Positions 10,377 through 21,744 of a stretch of 64,000 nt of DNA are shown one piece after another. How positions within the stretch are numbered: position 1 is the stretch's first letter; each line of letters starts with the position of its first letter. A model generated the notes under the pieces. That model did not search any database. It worked only from the letters and a program-made list of their open reading frames with translations, and was not told the origin of the DNA. This stretch comes from Fistulifera solaris (Eukaryota > Bacillariophyta > Bacillariophyceae > Naviculales > Stauroneidaceae). Location: contig AP026162.1 in NCBI GenBank assembly GCA_030295235.1, positions 1,302,001 through 1,366,000 on the forward strand, read 5' to 3'. The position numbers and the translations under genes were made by a program.

Positions 10377-10712
10377 ATGGCTTCCGGCGATAACGTCATC
10401 GTCCCTTTGATTGCCAACTCGCTGGAATTTTTGCTTTCGTCTCCCCCACCAGTCCATCAATTTCAAGAGTCCCCCATTGTCGTGGAAACGGATCATTTGA
10501 CTTTGTATCCTGGAAAGGAGGCCGAAGAGGTATTGGCCATGCAAGGACACGAAGTAACGGACGTTATCGGCAAAGAAAAGTGGGTGCAGAATGACCCGGC
10601 CAAGTACGAAGGATTGATTCCCCAAAACGCCGAATGGACGGAATTTATTGACGAAAAGACGGGTGAAACTGTATACTTGGACGAGTTCGGTGACCGAGTT
10701 ACCAAAGCCTAG
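10377..10712 (+). CDS. Small acidic hypothetical protein
   Basis: A 111-residue protein starts at the ATG in TTCCATGGCTTCC. An earlier in-frame ATG at 10236 would overlap the divergent neighbour, so 10377 is preferred. The C-terminal half contains GKEKWVQNDPAKYEGLIP followed by a Glu/Asp-rich tail (FIDEKTGETVYLDEFGDRV). No signal peptide or membrane segment is seen, and no function is recognised. It is convergent with the RNase H-like gene, with 63 bp between stop codons. Confidence 0.6.
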   Translation: MASGDNVIVPLIANSLEFLLSSPPPVHQFQESPIVVETDHLTLYPGKEAEEVLAMQGHEVTDVIGKEKWVQNDPAKYEGLIPQNAEWTEFIDEKTGETVYLDEFGDRVTKA

Positions 10713-10775
10713 AGTTGGAAGTCTAGTTAGTCATGGTAATATAATGAAATTATGAACATGAATCCTTCTTTTATT

Positions 10776-11858
10776 TTATGAACCATTGAACATTCTCCGC
10801 GTCTCAGTCCAGAAAGCGGAATCAAGAGTCCACACGGAAGTATTCGTTGCCTCTTTCATCCATTTTTGGATAAGAAGAGGGCAATCATCATCGTTGCATT
10901 CCAGCTTACTAGGGGCGAAGGGCAGGTCAGCGACAGATGGAGCTCGAGTTAAATCTCGCTCGACCCTTTCACCAATACTCGCGTGTCGAGATAAAGCGTG
11001 CTGATGTTTCCGTCGTCGATAGAGTAGTTCCTTTTGGTTTCCTAGTTTTTCCCAGCCAACCAGTTGAATTGCCAGGGCCTCGACAAACAACTCATCTTTC
11101 ATTTGACTGTCCCGAGGCCAGACGTTCTGTATTTCATTACTCCATCGCTCTCCGACCTTAATCAAAGTATGCCACTCTTTATTACTACTTGCAAGCCTCG
11201 AAAGATATCGATAAAAATCAGGTCGCCGTGAGTATATCAAAGCGTTACACTCCTTTCCGAGAAACGAATTCAGATAGTCCACAAGAGCGTCGTCGGATCC
11301 AAGACTTCCTAAAGCTAGCACGGCTGCTTGATCATCGCGAAGCTGTTTCTCTGCCAGTATAGTAGAACAGAGACGATCGGTGACGATATTTTGTGTTCGG
11401 GGAATGTGTTGAAAGAAAAACTGCACGCCTGGATAGCGAGTTTGCAAAGCTCCGGCTGCTTCCATCGCTCGTCGGTACAGCGATTCCGTTTTTCGTGGAC
11501 GGGAACCACCATTCATCTGCTGTATGACTGTTTTACAGTCTCCAAGTACATTGACACGATGAAAGGACGCTTCTGCGGACGAATGATTCTCGGGCCAGTG
11601 TTGAATCAATCCTTCTAGTCCGAGTATCAATGCTTTGTACTCAACTTCTGCCGAAGTCGTGAGAGAAGAGCACGATTGAAGGATCCGTCCTCCCAACATA
11701 TTCTTAGATGCTTCATCGAACTGAATAAATGCCGCACATGAAGCGCGACGCTGTTGTTGATGGGTAGGGAATGTTGGATCGACTGGATGACATAAGGACC
11801 CGTCAAAGTAAACCGTTGCAATGAGGGCGTCGAATAAAAGCTCGAAAAGCACCCGCAT
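10776..11858 (-). CDS. RNase H-like (RVT_3 type) domain protein
   Basis: The 360-residue protein carries an RNase H fold in its first half. The acidic residues fall in VYFDGS (about residue 19), AEVEYKALILGLEGL, VLGDCKTVIQQMNGG and IPRTQNIVTDRL, the order expected for the plant/bacterial RVT_3 family that cleaves RNA in RNA/DNA hybrids. The C-terminal half is helical and of unknown role, with no reverse transcriptase or integrase nearby, so this is more likely a cellular gene than a retroelement remnant. The short hydrophobic start is insufficient for a clear signal peptide. The frame is uninterrupted and ATG 11858 is the first in frame. Confidence 0.8.
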   Translation of the reverse strand: MRVLFELLFDALIATVYFDGSLCHPVDPTFPTHQQQRRASCAAFIQFDEASKNMLGGRILQSCSSLTTSAEVEYKALILGLEGLIQHWPENHSSAEASFHRVNVLGDCKTVIQQMNGGSRPRKTESLYRRAMEAAGALQTRYPGVQFFFQHIPRTQNIVTDRLCSTILAEKQLRDDQAAVLALGSLGSDDALVDYLNSFLGKECNALIYSRRPDFYRYLSRLASSNKEWHTLIKVGERWSNEIQNVWPRDSQMKDELFVEALAIQLVGWEKLGNQKELLYRRRKHQHALSRHASIGERVERDLTRAPSVADLPFAPSKLECNDDDCPLLIQKWMKEATNTSVWTLDSAFWTETRRMFNGS

Positions 11859-12227
11859 ACTAGAAATGCAACTGTTTGATCGCGCCTCTCATCGTATTAG
11901 AACAAATTCAATTCGCATAGACATTATGTATTTATCTTTGACAGCAACGCGCAGCTTGCGATAAAAAATTCGTTTTCGAAACATCATTTTTTCCCGGGAC
12001 TGAATAGAGTTGAGTCGGCATAGTCGACACTACATTTCGCGAGTGAGTAAATGGGGTACCGGTACGGCTTTTCCAAATAAAGACGGAAGACATCGTTTCG
12101 TAAGGCTCTTCGACGTCAAAAAATAATGAAATGACGCGTATAAAGCGAACTCGGGTTATTTTTTTTTGATGCGAAAGCAGCATTATTACACTACAGTATA
12201 ATATAACTAACACTTCTCTCAACGAAT
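11859..12227. other. Divergent intergenic spacer
   Basis: Between the RNase H-like gene and the reductase at 12228, transcribed away from each other. It contains a GTACCGGTAC palindrome at 12056-12065, also found at 9911-9920 and in part at 18791. A 96-codon antisense ORF (11932-12222) shows no coding character. Confidence 0.5.
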
Positions 12228-13307
12228 ATGATCATTGGTAAACTTGCGCCTTTGTTTAAGGTCTTAATACTCCTCTTAGCTGCTGGAATGAACCATGTCA
12301 CGGGGTTCACCGCTCTCGTCACAGGCGCCAACGGATATATCGGAAGAGCCGTAGTCCACGAATTGATTCAATCGGAAGCTTTCAATGATATTGTGTGTTT
12401 AGTTCGATCACCACGTGTAACGTCCGAACAAGCGTTTTGGTCAGGCTCTTCAAAAGTACGCGTTCTCCCTTACGATATGTTGGACGGAGGCGAGTCTTTG
12501 CGACACAGTTTGCAAACTTGTCGGGAGGGCGATGATCGATGCTTGTTTCATGTGGCCTCCGTCTTCGGACCGACCGAAGACCACAAACAAACCGCACTAG
12601 ATAATGTGAAAGGCACCGAAGACGTCGTTCGGGTATTGTCAGAACAAAAGAAAAGTGCAAATTAATACTGACATCGTCCATGGCGGCAGTTAGGGGCACA
12701 GGTCAGGAGCCTTCGAACGGAAACTATTACACGCATCATGATTGGAACAACTTAAGTGAGTTAGGAAAGAACTGGGGGTCTTCGTATCAATGGAGTAAAA
12801 TGGAGTCGGAACGCCGAGCAAAGGAACTTTGTGATGAACACGATATCCCCCCTCGTTGTTTTGAATCCTTCTTTTGTGTTCGGGCCGACCAACGAGAATT
12901 GTATGAGCTCATCCTATTCTCTCGATCTCGTCGGAAAATGGGCGCGAGGAGAGTCACCTGTTCAAAGTCGTTTGTTCGTAGACGTACGTGATGTTGCAAA
13001 GGCCCACATTGAGGCAGCCGTTCGACCCGACTCGGCAGGGAAACGATTCATCGTTTCTACAGAAGCAAGGATCCCCAGTCGTGAAATTGCGGGTTGGTTA
13101 AAAGAAGTGGCAATACAGACGAGTTTGTCAAATTCAGAGAAAATACATTTTGACGGGGACTTTGACGGGGGTGCCATTCCAATAGGGTCGAAAGAAGTCG
13201 ATGCTGCAAGGAGATTGTATGAGGAGCTGGGAGTGGAGTTACGGCCAGTAAAACAAACTATTACTGAAATGGCACTTGCGTTGCTACAAGTAAAAACGAA
13301 AGTCTAA
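12228..13307 (+). CDS. NAD(P)-dependent epimerase/dihydroflavonol reductase-like, frame broken
   Basis: An extended short-chain dehydrogenase of about 359 residues. The Rossmann motif TALVTGANGYIG follows directly after a signal-like segment (FKVLILLLAAGMNHVTGF), then LTSSMAAVRG, the catalytic YQWSK (Tyr-x-x-x-Lys), LNPSFVFGPT and LFVDVRDVAKAHIEA. These are typical of dihydroflavonol-4-reductase-like enzymes that reduce ketones or aldehydes; the substrate is unknown. The frame shifts twice and returns: one base is missing at the A4 run 12651-12654 and one extra C lies in the C6 run 12847-12852. Because the motifs on both sides are intact, sequencing error is likelier than a pseudogene. The leader suggests entry to the ER. 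Confidence 0.8.
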
Positions 13308-13321
13308 TGCTCATTCATCCT

Positions 13322-15553
13322 TCAGTCTCTTTGGCTAGCCGACAAAGAAAATGTTCGATCGACTGTAGTCACCATTAGTTCGCGCAATAAACTCGTCGCG
13401 TAGCATCCTCGAGGTAATTCAAATGACAATGTCACGACTCGGATACTTTTATCTGTATCGTTTTCTCTTATTTCAAACGCTAGGTCATCACATTTCGCCA
13501 GTACATGCCGATAGCCACCCTTTGGCAGCGATTCGCTGGGAGCAGTCTTCGAAAACGAGATGCCGTCCCCTGTCAAAATCTTTTCATATTTGAAGCGAAC
13601 AGCATTTTGCGGGAACAAAGTACTTGTCCCCACCAATGGAAGAACAACTTGATAAATGCTGAACTTGTTGGTGTCTTTTTCATCAACCACTTTTATATGA
13701 CCACCCTCATCCACCAAATCACCTTGGACGACATTCATCCCATAGACCCGAAGCCGTTCTGTTGCTGCTATATTCCAGAGGTACGACTGATAAGCACTCA
13801 CCCAGAAAGTCCGCTCGTTGTGATGCAAACACCTGAGCGCTTCAAGGGGCTTGTCGCTTCCATATCGTTTCAACCCCTGTAGTACAGTCTGTTCACGAAG
13901 AAGCTTGTTGCCTTTTGGCAAAGCCTTCCAACACTTATTTAGATCTCGTGGAATATTCTGCCATTCTTGTCTGAATCTCACTACTTCATCATTTTCAACG
14001 TCGTCTCCCCGAGTGACGCGCCTCCCTGTCATGAGCAAATCAACAGCTTTAATGAAGTCACATTGTAACATAGCTCGTCCAATATCAAAGGAGCGAACCC
14101 CAACGATAGATGCTGTTCCTGCCACTCCCACTCGCTGTTCGCCGAAAAAGTTTACGAAACCTTGATTTCGGATTCGATCGACCATCATTTGAAAATGAGT
14201 GATATCCAATGCTTTCGTTCCTTCTTGATTGTTTGCAACAGTAACACGACGCAGATCTCGTATTGTAATCTGAAAATGGTTTCCGTAAAGATCGCCTTTG
14301 GAAAGCCTCCATGGGACTTCTTTAGAAGGTCCAATGTCAATGCCATTCTTCGAAAGCGACTCTGCGGCCTGTTTCAGTTGATTTGAAGACACATTGCTAA
14401 CTGTACAAAATTGGTACGTAACAGCATGCATATCCTTGATACCTGCTAAGCCAATGTCTGCTTGTCTGCATCGTAACGCCCTAACTAGCGTCTGGATGGT
14501 GGCCAAGTGCTCTTTACCGCGCTTCCGTACAACGAAAAGAAGGTTACTCTCAGGCGAATTGCGTTGGACCCTCTTTCGCTTTCGTGCCGTTTGTCGGGAC
14601 CACTGTACGACAACGACAACGACGGTGATTGGTTCCTTGGTATCATCCACATGCATCTTATAATCCGGAATAGTAAATGTCTGAAACATACCATGACTGC
14701 CTTTTTGAATGGCTTCGTGGACAATGCGCCGATCCTCTCGAGGTAAATCTTTTCGTAAACGAAGAAGCACACGCTCCTCTCCGCCATCTTTGATACTGGC
14801 TTCATATCCGCGGTTAAAATAGCGGTAGAGCTTAATTAAATCTTCTTGTGGATTGTCGAGAAATGATCGCAATGCGAGGAACCTTGTGGAGATAGAGACT
14901 GATAACCGGCGGGAATTGTCTGGTCCAGCTGGTTTTGTATCCGATTGAAGGAGCGGGTAGTCACGTCGAATGGCTTTGTGAAAAGCACCTCTCAACGAAA
15001 CCGAAGCTTCATTTACTTCCAAAAAAGTGATATCAATAACATCCCCGCAATCTTCCGATGTGCCCCTCAATAATTCAACAGCGGCATTGTGTAAATTGTC
15101 AATTTCTTGAATGGTTTCGGAGGGAGGAACTTGAAAGGCGCAATCAGATAGGATTTGGTTCAAAGAACGTTCATCGGTTGATGCTGACGAATCGTCTTTT
15201 ACGATAATGGGAGATTTGTGACACTCTTTGCCAATATGCTCCAATCCTTGACCTTTTTCAGTTGCCGAAGTGGGAATTGCCGGGGCATTGCAAGTAAAAG
15301 GATTTAAATCTGCAATACGCGGTGCATCGGGATGCTTTTTCTCGTCACAAGCAATTTCTCTTACCACAAAATCCTCTGCGGTGGTCTTAATAGATCCTAA
15401 AATTTCCCACGAATCAAAAGAAGCGTCCCCTTGTTGTTTCGAGGAAAGGTAAGAGCTCGGGAAATCGTGGGGAGGTGCTGTGACAAAAACGTCTCCCATC
15501 CCAATCGTCGAATAATGTCGGTCCAAGAGACTCGCATGGCTTTCCGTTGACAT
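13322..15553 (-). CDS. TruD/Pus7-family tRNA pseudouridine synthase
   Basis: The 743-residue protein carries the TruD signature AGIKDMHAVTYQF, whose Asp (about residue 373) is the predicted catalytic nucleophile, followed by NFFGEQRVG and the closing region WVSAYQSYLWN. Eukaryotic members (Pus7) convert uridine to pseudouridine in tRNA and some mRNAs. An N-terminal extension of about 200 residues before the conserved core is common in eukaryotes, and basic stretches (TARKRKRVQR) may assist RNA binding or nuclear import. There is one exon and the frame is uninterrupted. It is nearly abutting the reductase on the other strand, with 14 bp between stop codons. Confidence 0.93.
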   Translation of the reverse strand: MSTESHASLLDRHYSTIGMGDVFVTAPPHDFPSSYLSSKQQGDASFDSWEILGSIKTTAEDFVVREIACDEKKHPDAPRIADLNPFTCNAPAIPTSATEKGQGLEHIGKECHKSPIIVKDDSSASTDERSLNQILSDCAFQVPPSETIQEIDNLHNAAVELLRGTSEDCGDVIDITFLEVNEASVSLRGAFHKAIRRDYPLLQSDTKPAGPDNSRRLSVSISTRFLALRSFLDNPQEDLIKLYRYFNRGYEASIKDGGEERVLLRLRKDLPREDRRIVHEAIQKGSHGMFQTFTIPDYKMHVDDTKEPITVVVVVVQWSRQTARKRKRVQRNSPESNLLFVVRKRGKEHLATIQTLVRALRCRQADIGLAGIKDMHAVTYQFCTVSNVSSNQLKQAAESLSKNGIDIGPSKEVPWRLSKGDLYGNHFQITIRDLRRVTVANNQEGTKALDITHFQMMVDRIRNQGFVNFFGEQRVGVAGTASIVGVRSFDIGRAMLQCDFIKAVDLLMTGRRVTRGDDVENDEVVRFRQEWQNIPRDLNKCWKALPKGNKLLREQTVLQGLKRYGSDKPLEALRCLHHNERTFWVSAYQSYLWNIAATERLRVYGMNVVQGDLVDEGGHIKVVDEKDTNKFSIYQVVLPLVGTSTLFPQNAVRFKYEKILTGDGISFSKTAPSESLPKGGYRHVLAKCDDLAFEIRENDTDKSIRVVTLSFELPRGCYATSLLRELMVTTVDRTFSLSASQRD

Positions 15554-16082
15554 CTATCTCATATACTGCAGGTTAGTGAGGCTTGTGGAGTTGTCTTATT
15601 ATATATTGTTTGTTGTTTTGTTCTCCTGTTGCAACGATGTGAAAAGTTTCAACGAAAATTTTTATTTTGGTGCGGCTTCTATATGTGAGACACGGACGAG
15701 GTCAGTCACAAAACCTAGAATGATCTACTACCCTAGCCTCTCAGCCGCTCGAAAACCCCCATGACATGGGAAGCTTATTAGAGTCAAAGCAACAAAACCT
15801 TAAGAAGTGTTGTAGCAACAATGAAATGATTGCAAGTGTATAGAAGAAACAGCTGAGAGATAATAAGAAAAATTGCGACCAAGTTTTTAAGTCGACCCAG
15901 ACAAACTACAATGGTTTCAAAGCGGCTCTTTTCCCGGAAACGAAAGACTTCGCACAATTACAAAAGAATCGGAGCTTAGAAAGAGCAACGCCCGAGATAC
16001 GAGATACGAACTATCTTGCAAAATGAATTACTCCGTCGTACAACTAAATGCTGGCATAAAACGATTTGACCTAGAGACTATC
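15554..16082. other. Intergenic, one doubtful secreted micro-ORF
   Basis: Mostly without a recognisable gene. A 62-codon plus-strand ORF at 15576-15764 begins with a signal-peptide-like stretch (YYILFVVLFSCC) but starts only 22 bp from the divergent TruD start and has nothing else in its favour. Confidence 0.4.
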
Positions 16083-16585
16083 TTATTTCTTGATATTCTT
16101 ATTCAACGGAGCAACATGGCGAGGAACCCAACGGTCTGAAGAATACGGCGACTCACCCACTTTCCAGCCCGGAACATTCTTCATAATTTCAGCCTCCTTT
16201 TTCATAATTTCCTGCTCGCGCTGCACGTAAAAACGATCTTCTTCCGCCTGAAGAAGTGAAGCCATTGCGTACCGGGCTTTACGTTCCTCTAGTTTCTCCC
16301 CATTGCGGGCTTTGTTGCACTTGCCGACGCGGTAGAATCCATATGCAATCGCGAGCGACGATGCCAGCCAAATTTGTGCTCCGGTAGGTCCGCGGGCTCG
16401 CGCTCGTTTCACAATATCAATCTGTATTATCCAGCCAACAATAAACGATATTCGAGGGATAAGTTTCTTGCAAGCCAGACAACGAAGGTAATTGCTCAAA
16501 CATTCTTCAACAAGCTTACCTCCGGAAAACCACCAGGTGGCGGCATGTCCTGGATAGGCGGCAGCGCGCTTGGTCGGTAGCTCAT
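16083..16585 (-). CDS. NDUFA13: NDUFA13 / GRIM-19, mitochondrial complex I subunit
   Basis: Two exons: 16520-16585 (22 codons, including the conserved [11 protein letters not shown]) and 16083-16421, separated by a 98-nt intron (GTAAGC to ACAG, phase 0), giving 134 residues. The body shows the GRIM-19 pattern: RARGPTG, one membrane segment ([17 protein letters not shown]), then a long charged helix containing LLQAEEDR, and a C-terminal [10 protein letters not shown] and RWVPRHVAP. This is an accessory subunit of the membrane arm of NADH:ubiquinone oxidoreductase, anchored in the inner mitochondrial membrane. The first exon is too short to show up as an ORF and was found by its conserved peptide and splice donor. 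Confidence 0.95.
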
Positions 16586-17062
16586 GGTATCTTCAATTTA
16601 CCGTTTTCGCGTGTCAAGGTGCAAAGAAGTTATTTACTCCGTATTACTCCGAGTATTATTTTGTGTTGTTATATGCTGTCAAAGCACCTCATGGTTATAG
16701 TGTATTGCGCTGCTGCTGCCGCCGTCTTTTTTTGCTGCGTCGTATTCATACGCGCTACGACATCCCAGTGCCGTTTGATCAACTCAGCCAGGTCACTGTG
16801 TCTCACAGTGTTAGTTTACGAATACCCACGACTGAAATTCAATCACGATAGATAAACAATGTTTTTCGTGCGTGTGCCTCTAGTACCAGGTAGTGTCTAT
16901 ACAATCTCATGGTAATTACAAGCTAAATTCATTAACTCTTCGAAACCATTTAACCAAGACTCCTCAAATAAAGTCATTATTCATAATGAGTGCGCATTCC
17001 GAATTCGAGGTAACCTTAGTGAAAACGTATCTTTTACGAAAGCTACTCCTTGACTGCATTAC
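16586..17062. other. Intergenic spacer
   Basis: No gene seen. It carries TACTCCGTA at 16635-16643 followed directly by the near-palindrome TACTCCGAGTA at 16645-16655. Short plus-strand ORFs here have no coding character. Confidence 0.5.
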
Positions 17063-18687
17063 CTATTTTTTCAGGTCATACATGCGGATTCCATTTCGAG
17101 ACAGTGTTCCCCAGCGGTAAATAAGTAGCTCATCCTTCTTCGTATCGACCCATTTCACGGCGACGCAGTCTATTTCATCGCTCCCTGAACCCCAACTTTT
17201 CAACTCAACAACAGCCCCACGTCGTGTTTTACCGTCAGGCCCGACTTTGGAGCCATATCTCAATTCGTTCCAATGCAGTCCTGGCTGAACAAGGTCTCCA
17301 ATTGAAATTGCTTGTATTTTACCGAGTTTGCTGATGTCGACCTCTTTCAACGATGACGTTTGCTTCGTTTTCCAAAATCCCCAACATCTACCATCACACG
17401 ACGTTAACGGCTCCATACATGAGCGGCACCGTCGTGGAGCATTCGGATCCGCACAAGCTAAGCCAGAATCAAGGGCATCAATTCGCTGTGTGACCTTTTC
17501 GATTTGACGTGATAATGTTCTCCGGACGTTCTTGTAAGACGAAGGCGGCACAAATGATTCGCGAAGACGCAGCAGTTGTTCACTTTGTGAGAGAAGCTCC
17601 TCTTTGGAGACAATTTCCAAAAAAGTAAAATAACACTCTTTCCACGAGGAGTGTTTCATGCAATGGTACTCTCGAAGTTGGACCTGACAGGACGGACAAA
17701 CCAACACCAAATCGCGACATACGGTACAGACTCGGGAGCCACATAGTTCGTCAAATGCTCCTTGACAACTGACGCACTTTCCCACAATATCATGCTTTGC
17801 CGAGGGAGCGTGTGGGTTCTGACATTCGGCAGGACTCATAGCCACTCTTTGATCGAATACAAAATTCAGGCCCCGAAAAAAGTCCCTGGTCTCCGTACTC
17901 CTCCAAATACCGGTGAATACCACCTTGCAGCTGAGAAACATCCGTGACTCCTCTTTTCTTCAGCATAACAGAAGCCTTTTCGCATCGTATGCCTCCTGTG
18001 CAATACATGAGAACTTTTTTGCCTTTAAGCTCGTCCGCTTTCTTGTCACAAAAGGACGACTCAAACGAGCTAAACGTGACCATTTCAGGATTCATGGCCG
18101 GATTCTGGGAAGCAGGGTGAACGAAGTGACCTATTTCGTATTCGAAAGTGTTGCGGACATCAATCAACACCGCATCTGGATTCTCCGTGATAGCTCGGTG
18201 AAACTCGGAAGGAGGCAAATGTGTGCCTCCATTTTCACGAATATCTTCGACTGAAATTGTGCCACCGGTACTGATGATTTCTTTGACGATACTTATTTTC
18301 AAATCAGGAAAAGGTTCTAGGACTCCTTGGTGATTGTTGCTTGTCTTCCAGTCAATGTTCTGGAAAATGCGGTAACTTGTTTTGTTGTGTGAAGCAATGT
18401 CCTTATCAGGGCAGTCCTCTGGCACTCCAAATTCTTGCACAAGGTCAAACTCCTCCATCGCATCCATGTAGGATTGTAAAACATTAAGACTTTCCGCCGA
18501 TACTGTTCCATTGATACCTTCGGCGGCCAGGGAGGACACGTCCCTTCAACGCGAGCCGATCGCACAAATCCTTTTGAAACTGATGCAATTTCGTTTCGTA
18601 GTATCTGGCATGTTCGTGCAGCAGCGGATAGTCGGAGGGTAGAAAATACTTGTAAAAGAGGACGACAGAAGAATGACGAGGCGCCAT
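17063..18687 (-). CDS. TrhO/TSTD2-type rhodanese-domain tRNA uridine hydroxylase, frame broken
   Basis: About 540 residues once two single-base breaks are bridged. The N-terminal domain has VVLFYKYF and AAEGINGTVS, typical of TrhO (YceA/UPF0176). A rhodanese domain follows with DVRNTFEYEIGHF and the active-site loop MYCTGGIRCE. Then come the FVFDQRV motif and a Cys-rich zinc-like region (CVSCQGAF, CVCRD-like pairs, CRSCMEPL), plus a C-terminal domain of unknown role. Bacterial TrhO hydroxylates uridine 34 of tRNA. The breaks are one extra C in CCC (18530-18532) and one extra T in T6 (17876-17881 on the plus strand as A6). They fall inside conserved motifs, so errors in the sequence are likely. 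It is divergent from V-ATPase a copy 1. Confidence 0.85.
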
Positions 18688-19038
18688 GGTTGGAATGCTT
18701 CTTATTACTCAGTATGGTTGTGTGATCGTTTTGATTTCTTTTTCTTGGCGTGTTGTTTTGTGGTCTGAAAAAATCTTGGACGACATGCAATACCGGTACG
18801 ATAGGTGTGCTACGTCATCTCAGGCTTTACACGTCACGAAAATGTCCGGGTCGTTCGAAAGGCACCGCAACGAATTTTTCATTCGCCCACGAGCCAAAAA
18901 TGCAGCCGCTGCTGCCGAATAATTTCTCCTCCTTTTGCACAACGGAGTGCGGAAGAGAGAATTACTTCTGTAACTTATCCTGTCGTCTATTACTGCTTGT
19001 TGTTTCCTTTTTAATAAGCAAGATAGTACGGCGTGAAG
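18688..19038. promoter_or_regulatory. Divergent promoter region of trhO-like gene and V-ATPase a
   Basis: A 351-bp spacer between two start codons facing away from each other. It must hold the promoters of both genes. A TACCGGTAC palindrome-like site lies at 18791-18799. No other element can be assigned. Confidence 0.5.
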
Positions 19039-21744
19039 ATGGCTCGATGGTTTCGTTCCGAACCAATGGAGTACATCTCCTTAATTGTGAACGAAGACGC
19101 GGCTCATGACTGTCTCGCCGATCTCGGTCGCATGGGTGTCATTCAATTCACAGACGTACGTAGTAGCTAATGTTTATCTTATTTCATTACAATCTTTCTT
19201 TCAACGATTTCTAATACTGTTTTTTCTGCAGTTGAATCCCGACTTGACCCCCTTTCAGCGCCGTTACGTTTCGTACGTGAAACGTTGTGATGAACTCGAA
19301 CGAAAGTTGCGCTTCTTCGTGAGCGAGACGGACAAGTTTGAACTCGAGCTCGTTTCACCCGGTACGGTTGAAGAGTTTGTTGGGACCGCAATGCACACTA
19401 CAGGTAACGGTTCCAAAAAGACAAGTGCACAACTTCTTGAGGGATTAGAGAATGAAATTGGAAAGTACGAAACTCAACTCAGAGAACTCAATAGTTATTC
19501 GGAAAAGCTCACTACAGAATACAACGAAAAGTGGAGTTACAAGAGGTGTTGGAGAAGGCGCGTTACTTCTTCATGGTCGATTCTCATCGGTTTGCCAACT
19601 CGAGTGCAATGGGCGGACACTCGCATACGAGCAGCTTGTTGGAGGGTGATACACGCACCGACTTGGATATGCGTTTCTCTTCCATTACCGGCGTTGTTTC
19701 GGCAGAAGAAAAGGCTCGCTTTGAGCGCATGATCTTCCGCGCGACCCGCGGTAATTGCTACGTTCGTTTCGCTAACATTGATCAGCCCATTGCCGACCCT
19801 GAGACAGGATTTTTGGTTGAAAAAGTTGTGTTTATTATCTTCTACAAAAGTGAAAGCATTGAAACGAAATTGAAGAAAATATGTGACGCCTTTTCCGCTC
19901 ATCGCTATTCGCTTCCGGATATGGATGATAGCGTGGCTTTGGATAACATGATGACCGAGAATGCGCAAGAGCTGGCGGACTCGCGCACTGTCTTGCTCAA
20001 GAACCAGGACATGCGCTATCGTCTCTGCCAGATGTTGGCTAGACACACGGAACGCTGGACTTGGATCGTTCTCCGCGAAAAAGCTGTTTACCACTCGCTC
20101 AACATGTTTAAGTCGGATGTGTCGGGTATGCTCCGAGGAGAAGGTTGGGTCATTGCCGAATCCTACGATGCTGTCCGCGAAGCTGTAGAGGTTGCGCACT
20201 CAAACATGGACATGGCCATGCCATCTTTGGTCGATCATGTTCCGCAGCCGTGGCCGACTCCCCCGACTCACTTTATTACCAACAAGTTCACGTACGCGTA
20301 CCAGGAATTTGTCAACACGTACGGTATTCCGCGTTATCGGGAAGCCAATCCTGCGTTGTTTACTGCAGCAACGTTCCCATTCTTGTTTGGCGTCATGTAC
20401 GGGGACATCGGTCACGGCTTGTTCCTGTTCTGTGCCGGTCTCACTCTATTGTGGAACGAGAAGGCCAATGAGAACGCTAAGTTGGGTGAAATGGGCGATG
20501 GGATGCACACTGGACGCTACATGATTACTATGATGGGTTTCTTCGCTGTCTATGCAGGCTTCATCTACAATGATATGTTCTCATTGGGATTGAATCTTTT
20601 CGGCTCCCGCTGGACGTTTGGTGAACTTAATGGTGGTGTCGAAGCCAGCACTGTTGCGGAAATGACTGCTCGTTACGGAACGGACGAATCTGTCTATCCC
20701 TTCGGATTAGACCCTGCGTGGCACGTGTCATCGAATGAGCTTCTTTTCTTTAACTCTTTCAAGATGAAGCTCTCCGTTATTTTCGGAATCATTCAGATGT
20801 TTGCAGGTACTCTTCTCAAAGGAGCGAACGCAATATACTTTCAGCAGCGGTTGGATTTGCTGTACGAGTTTATTCCGATGGTGGTGTTTGCTTCATCGCT
20901 CTTCCTGTACATGGTCTTTTTGATTTTCTACAAGTGGTCGACCGACTGGAATTCACGCATGCTTTCCGCTACGTGTATCGATCCCACTAGTGCAGGATGG
21001 AATTCACCGGATTATGATGGAAAATGGGTCACGTGCCAATCTGAAACAGGACTTTGTACTCCTTGGGGCTACGCTTGCACCGGGAAAGACGACACTGCAG
21101 CGCTCTGCCCCCTTAACTACGGTGGTTCAGGTGACGGGTGTCAACCTCCAAATCTCATTACCACGTTGATCAACATTGCCTTGAATCCGGGAACTGTCGA
21201 TGAACCGATGTACGCAGGTCAAGGTGTGATTCAGAACCTGCTTCTGCTTTGTGCCTTTGGCTCGGTTCCAGTATTGTTGCTGGCTAAGCCGTACTTTATG
21301 TCGCAGCAAACTCACATGCCGATTGTTCATCATTCGGAGGACTACGACCAGCATGAAGAAGAGCACGGAGAAGAGCATAATTTCGGCGAAATCATCATTC
21401 ATCAGGCAATCGAAACAATTGAATTCGTTCTTGGTATGGTGTCAAACACGGCATCGTATCTTCGTCTTTGGGCACTGTCGTTGGCCCACTCCGAACTAGC
21501 AACTGTATTTTGGGAAAAGGCAATGCTATCGACTTTGAATATGAACTGGTTCGCTGCGTTCATTGGTTACGGCATCTTCGCCGGGGTGACGTTTGGTGTT
21601 TTGCTGATGATGGACGTATTGGAATGCTTCTTGCATGCTCTCCGCTTACATTGGGTCGAATTCCAGAACAAGTTTTTCAAAGCAGATGGAATTCGCTTTG
21701 CTCCGTATTCGTTTAAGCAGATTATCAAGGATTCGACTGCATAG
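19039..21744 (+). CDS. V-type ATPase subunit a, copy 1 (one-base break)
   Basis: Exon 1 is 19039-19155 (39 codons, MARWFRSEPMEYISLIVNED). A 76-nt intron (GTACGT to TGCAG, phase 0) precedes exon 2 at 19232-21744. The protein, about 876 residues, is the proton-channel stator of the vacuolar ATPase. It has a soluble N-terminal coiled domain and a C-terminal half with about eight membrane helices and the segment SYLRLWALSLAHSELA, whose Arg is the residue essential for proton transfer. The frame shifts at the A4 run 19527-19530 (YNEK, then VELQEVLEKA), where copy 2 at 58497-61205 is intact, so one A is probably missing from the sequence. A Cys-rich luminal loop (near 20970-21140) lies between helices. 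Confidence 0.95.

Noticed and set aside
10776-11858. RNase H-like gene as remnant of a retrotransposon
   Set aside because: No reverse transcriptase, integrase or terminal repeats nearby, and the domain is of the cellular RVT_3 type.
15576-15764. 62-codon secreted micro-protein
   Set aside because: Only a hydrophobic start supports it, and it sits in the TruD promoter.
19537-20199. 220-codon minus-strand ORF
   Set aside because: Lies antisense to the conserved V-ATPase a exon; mirror of its codon bias.
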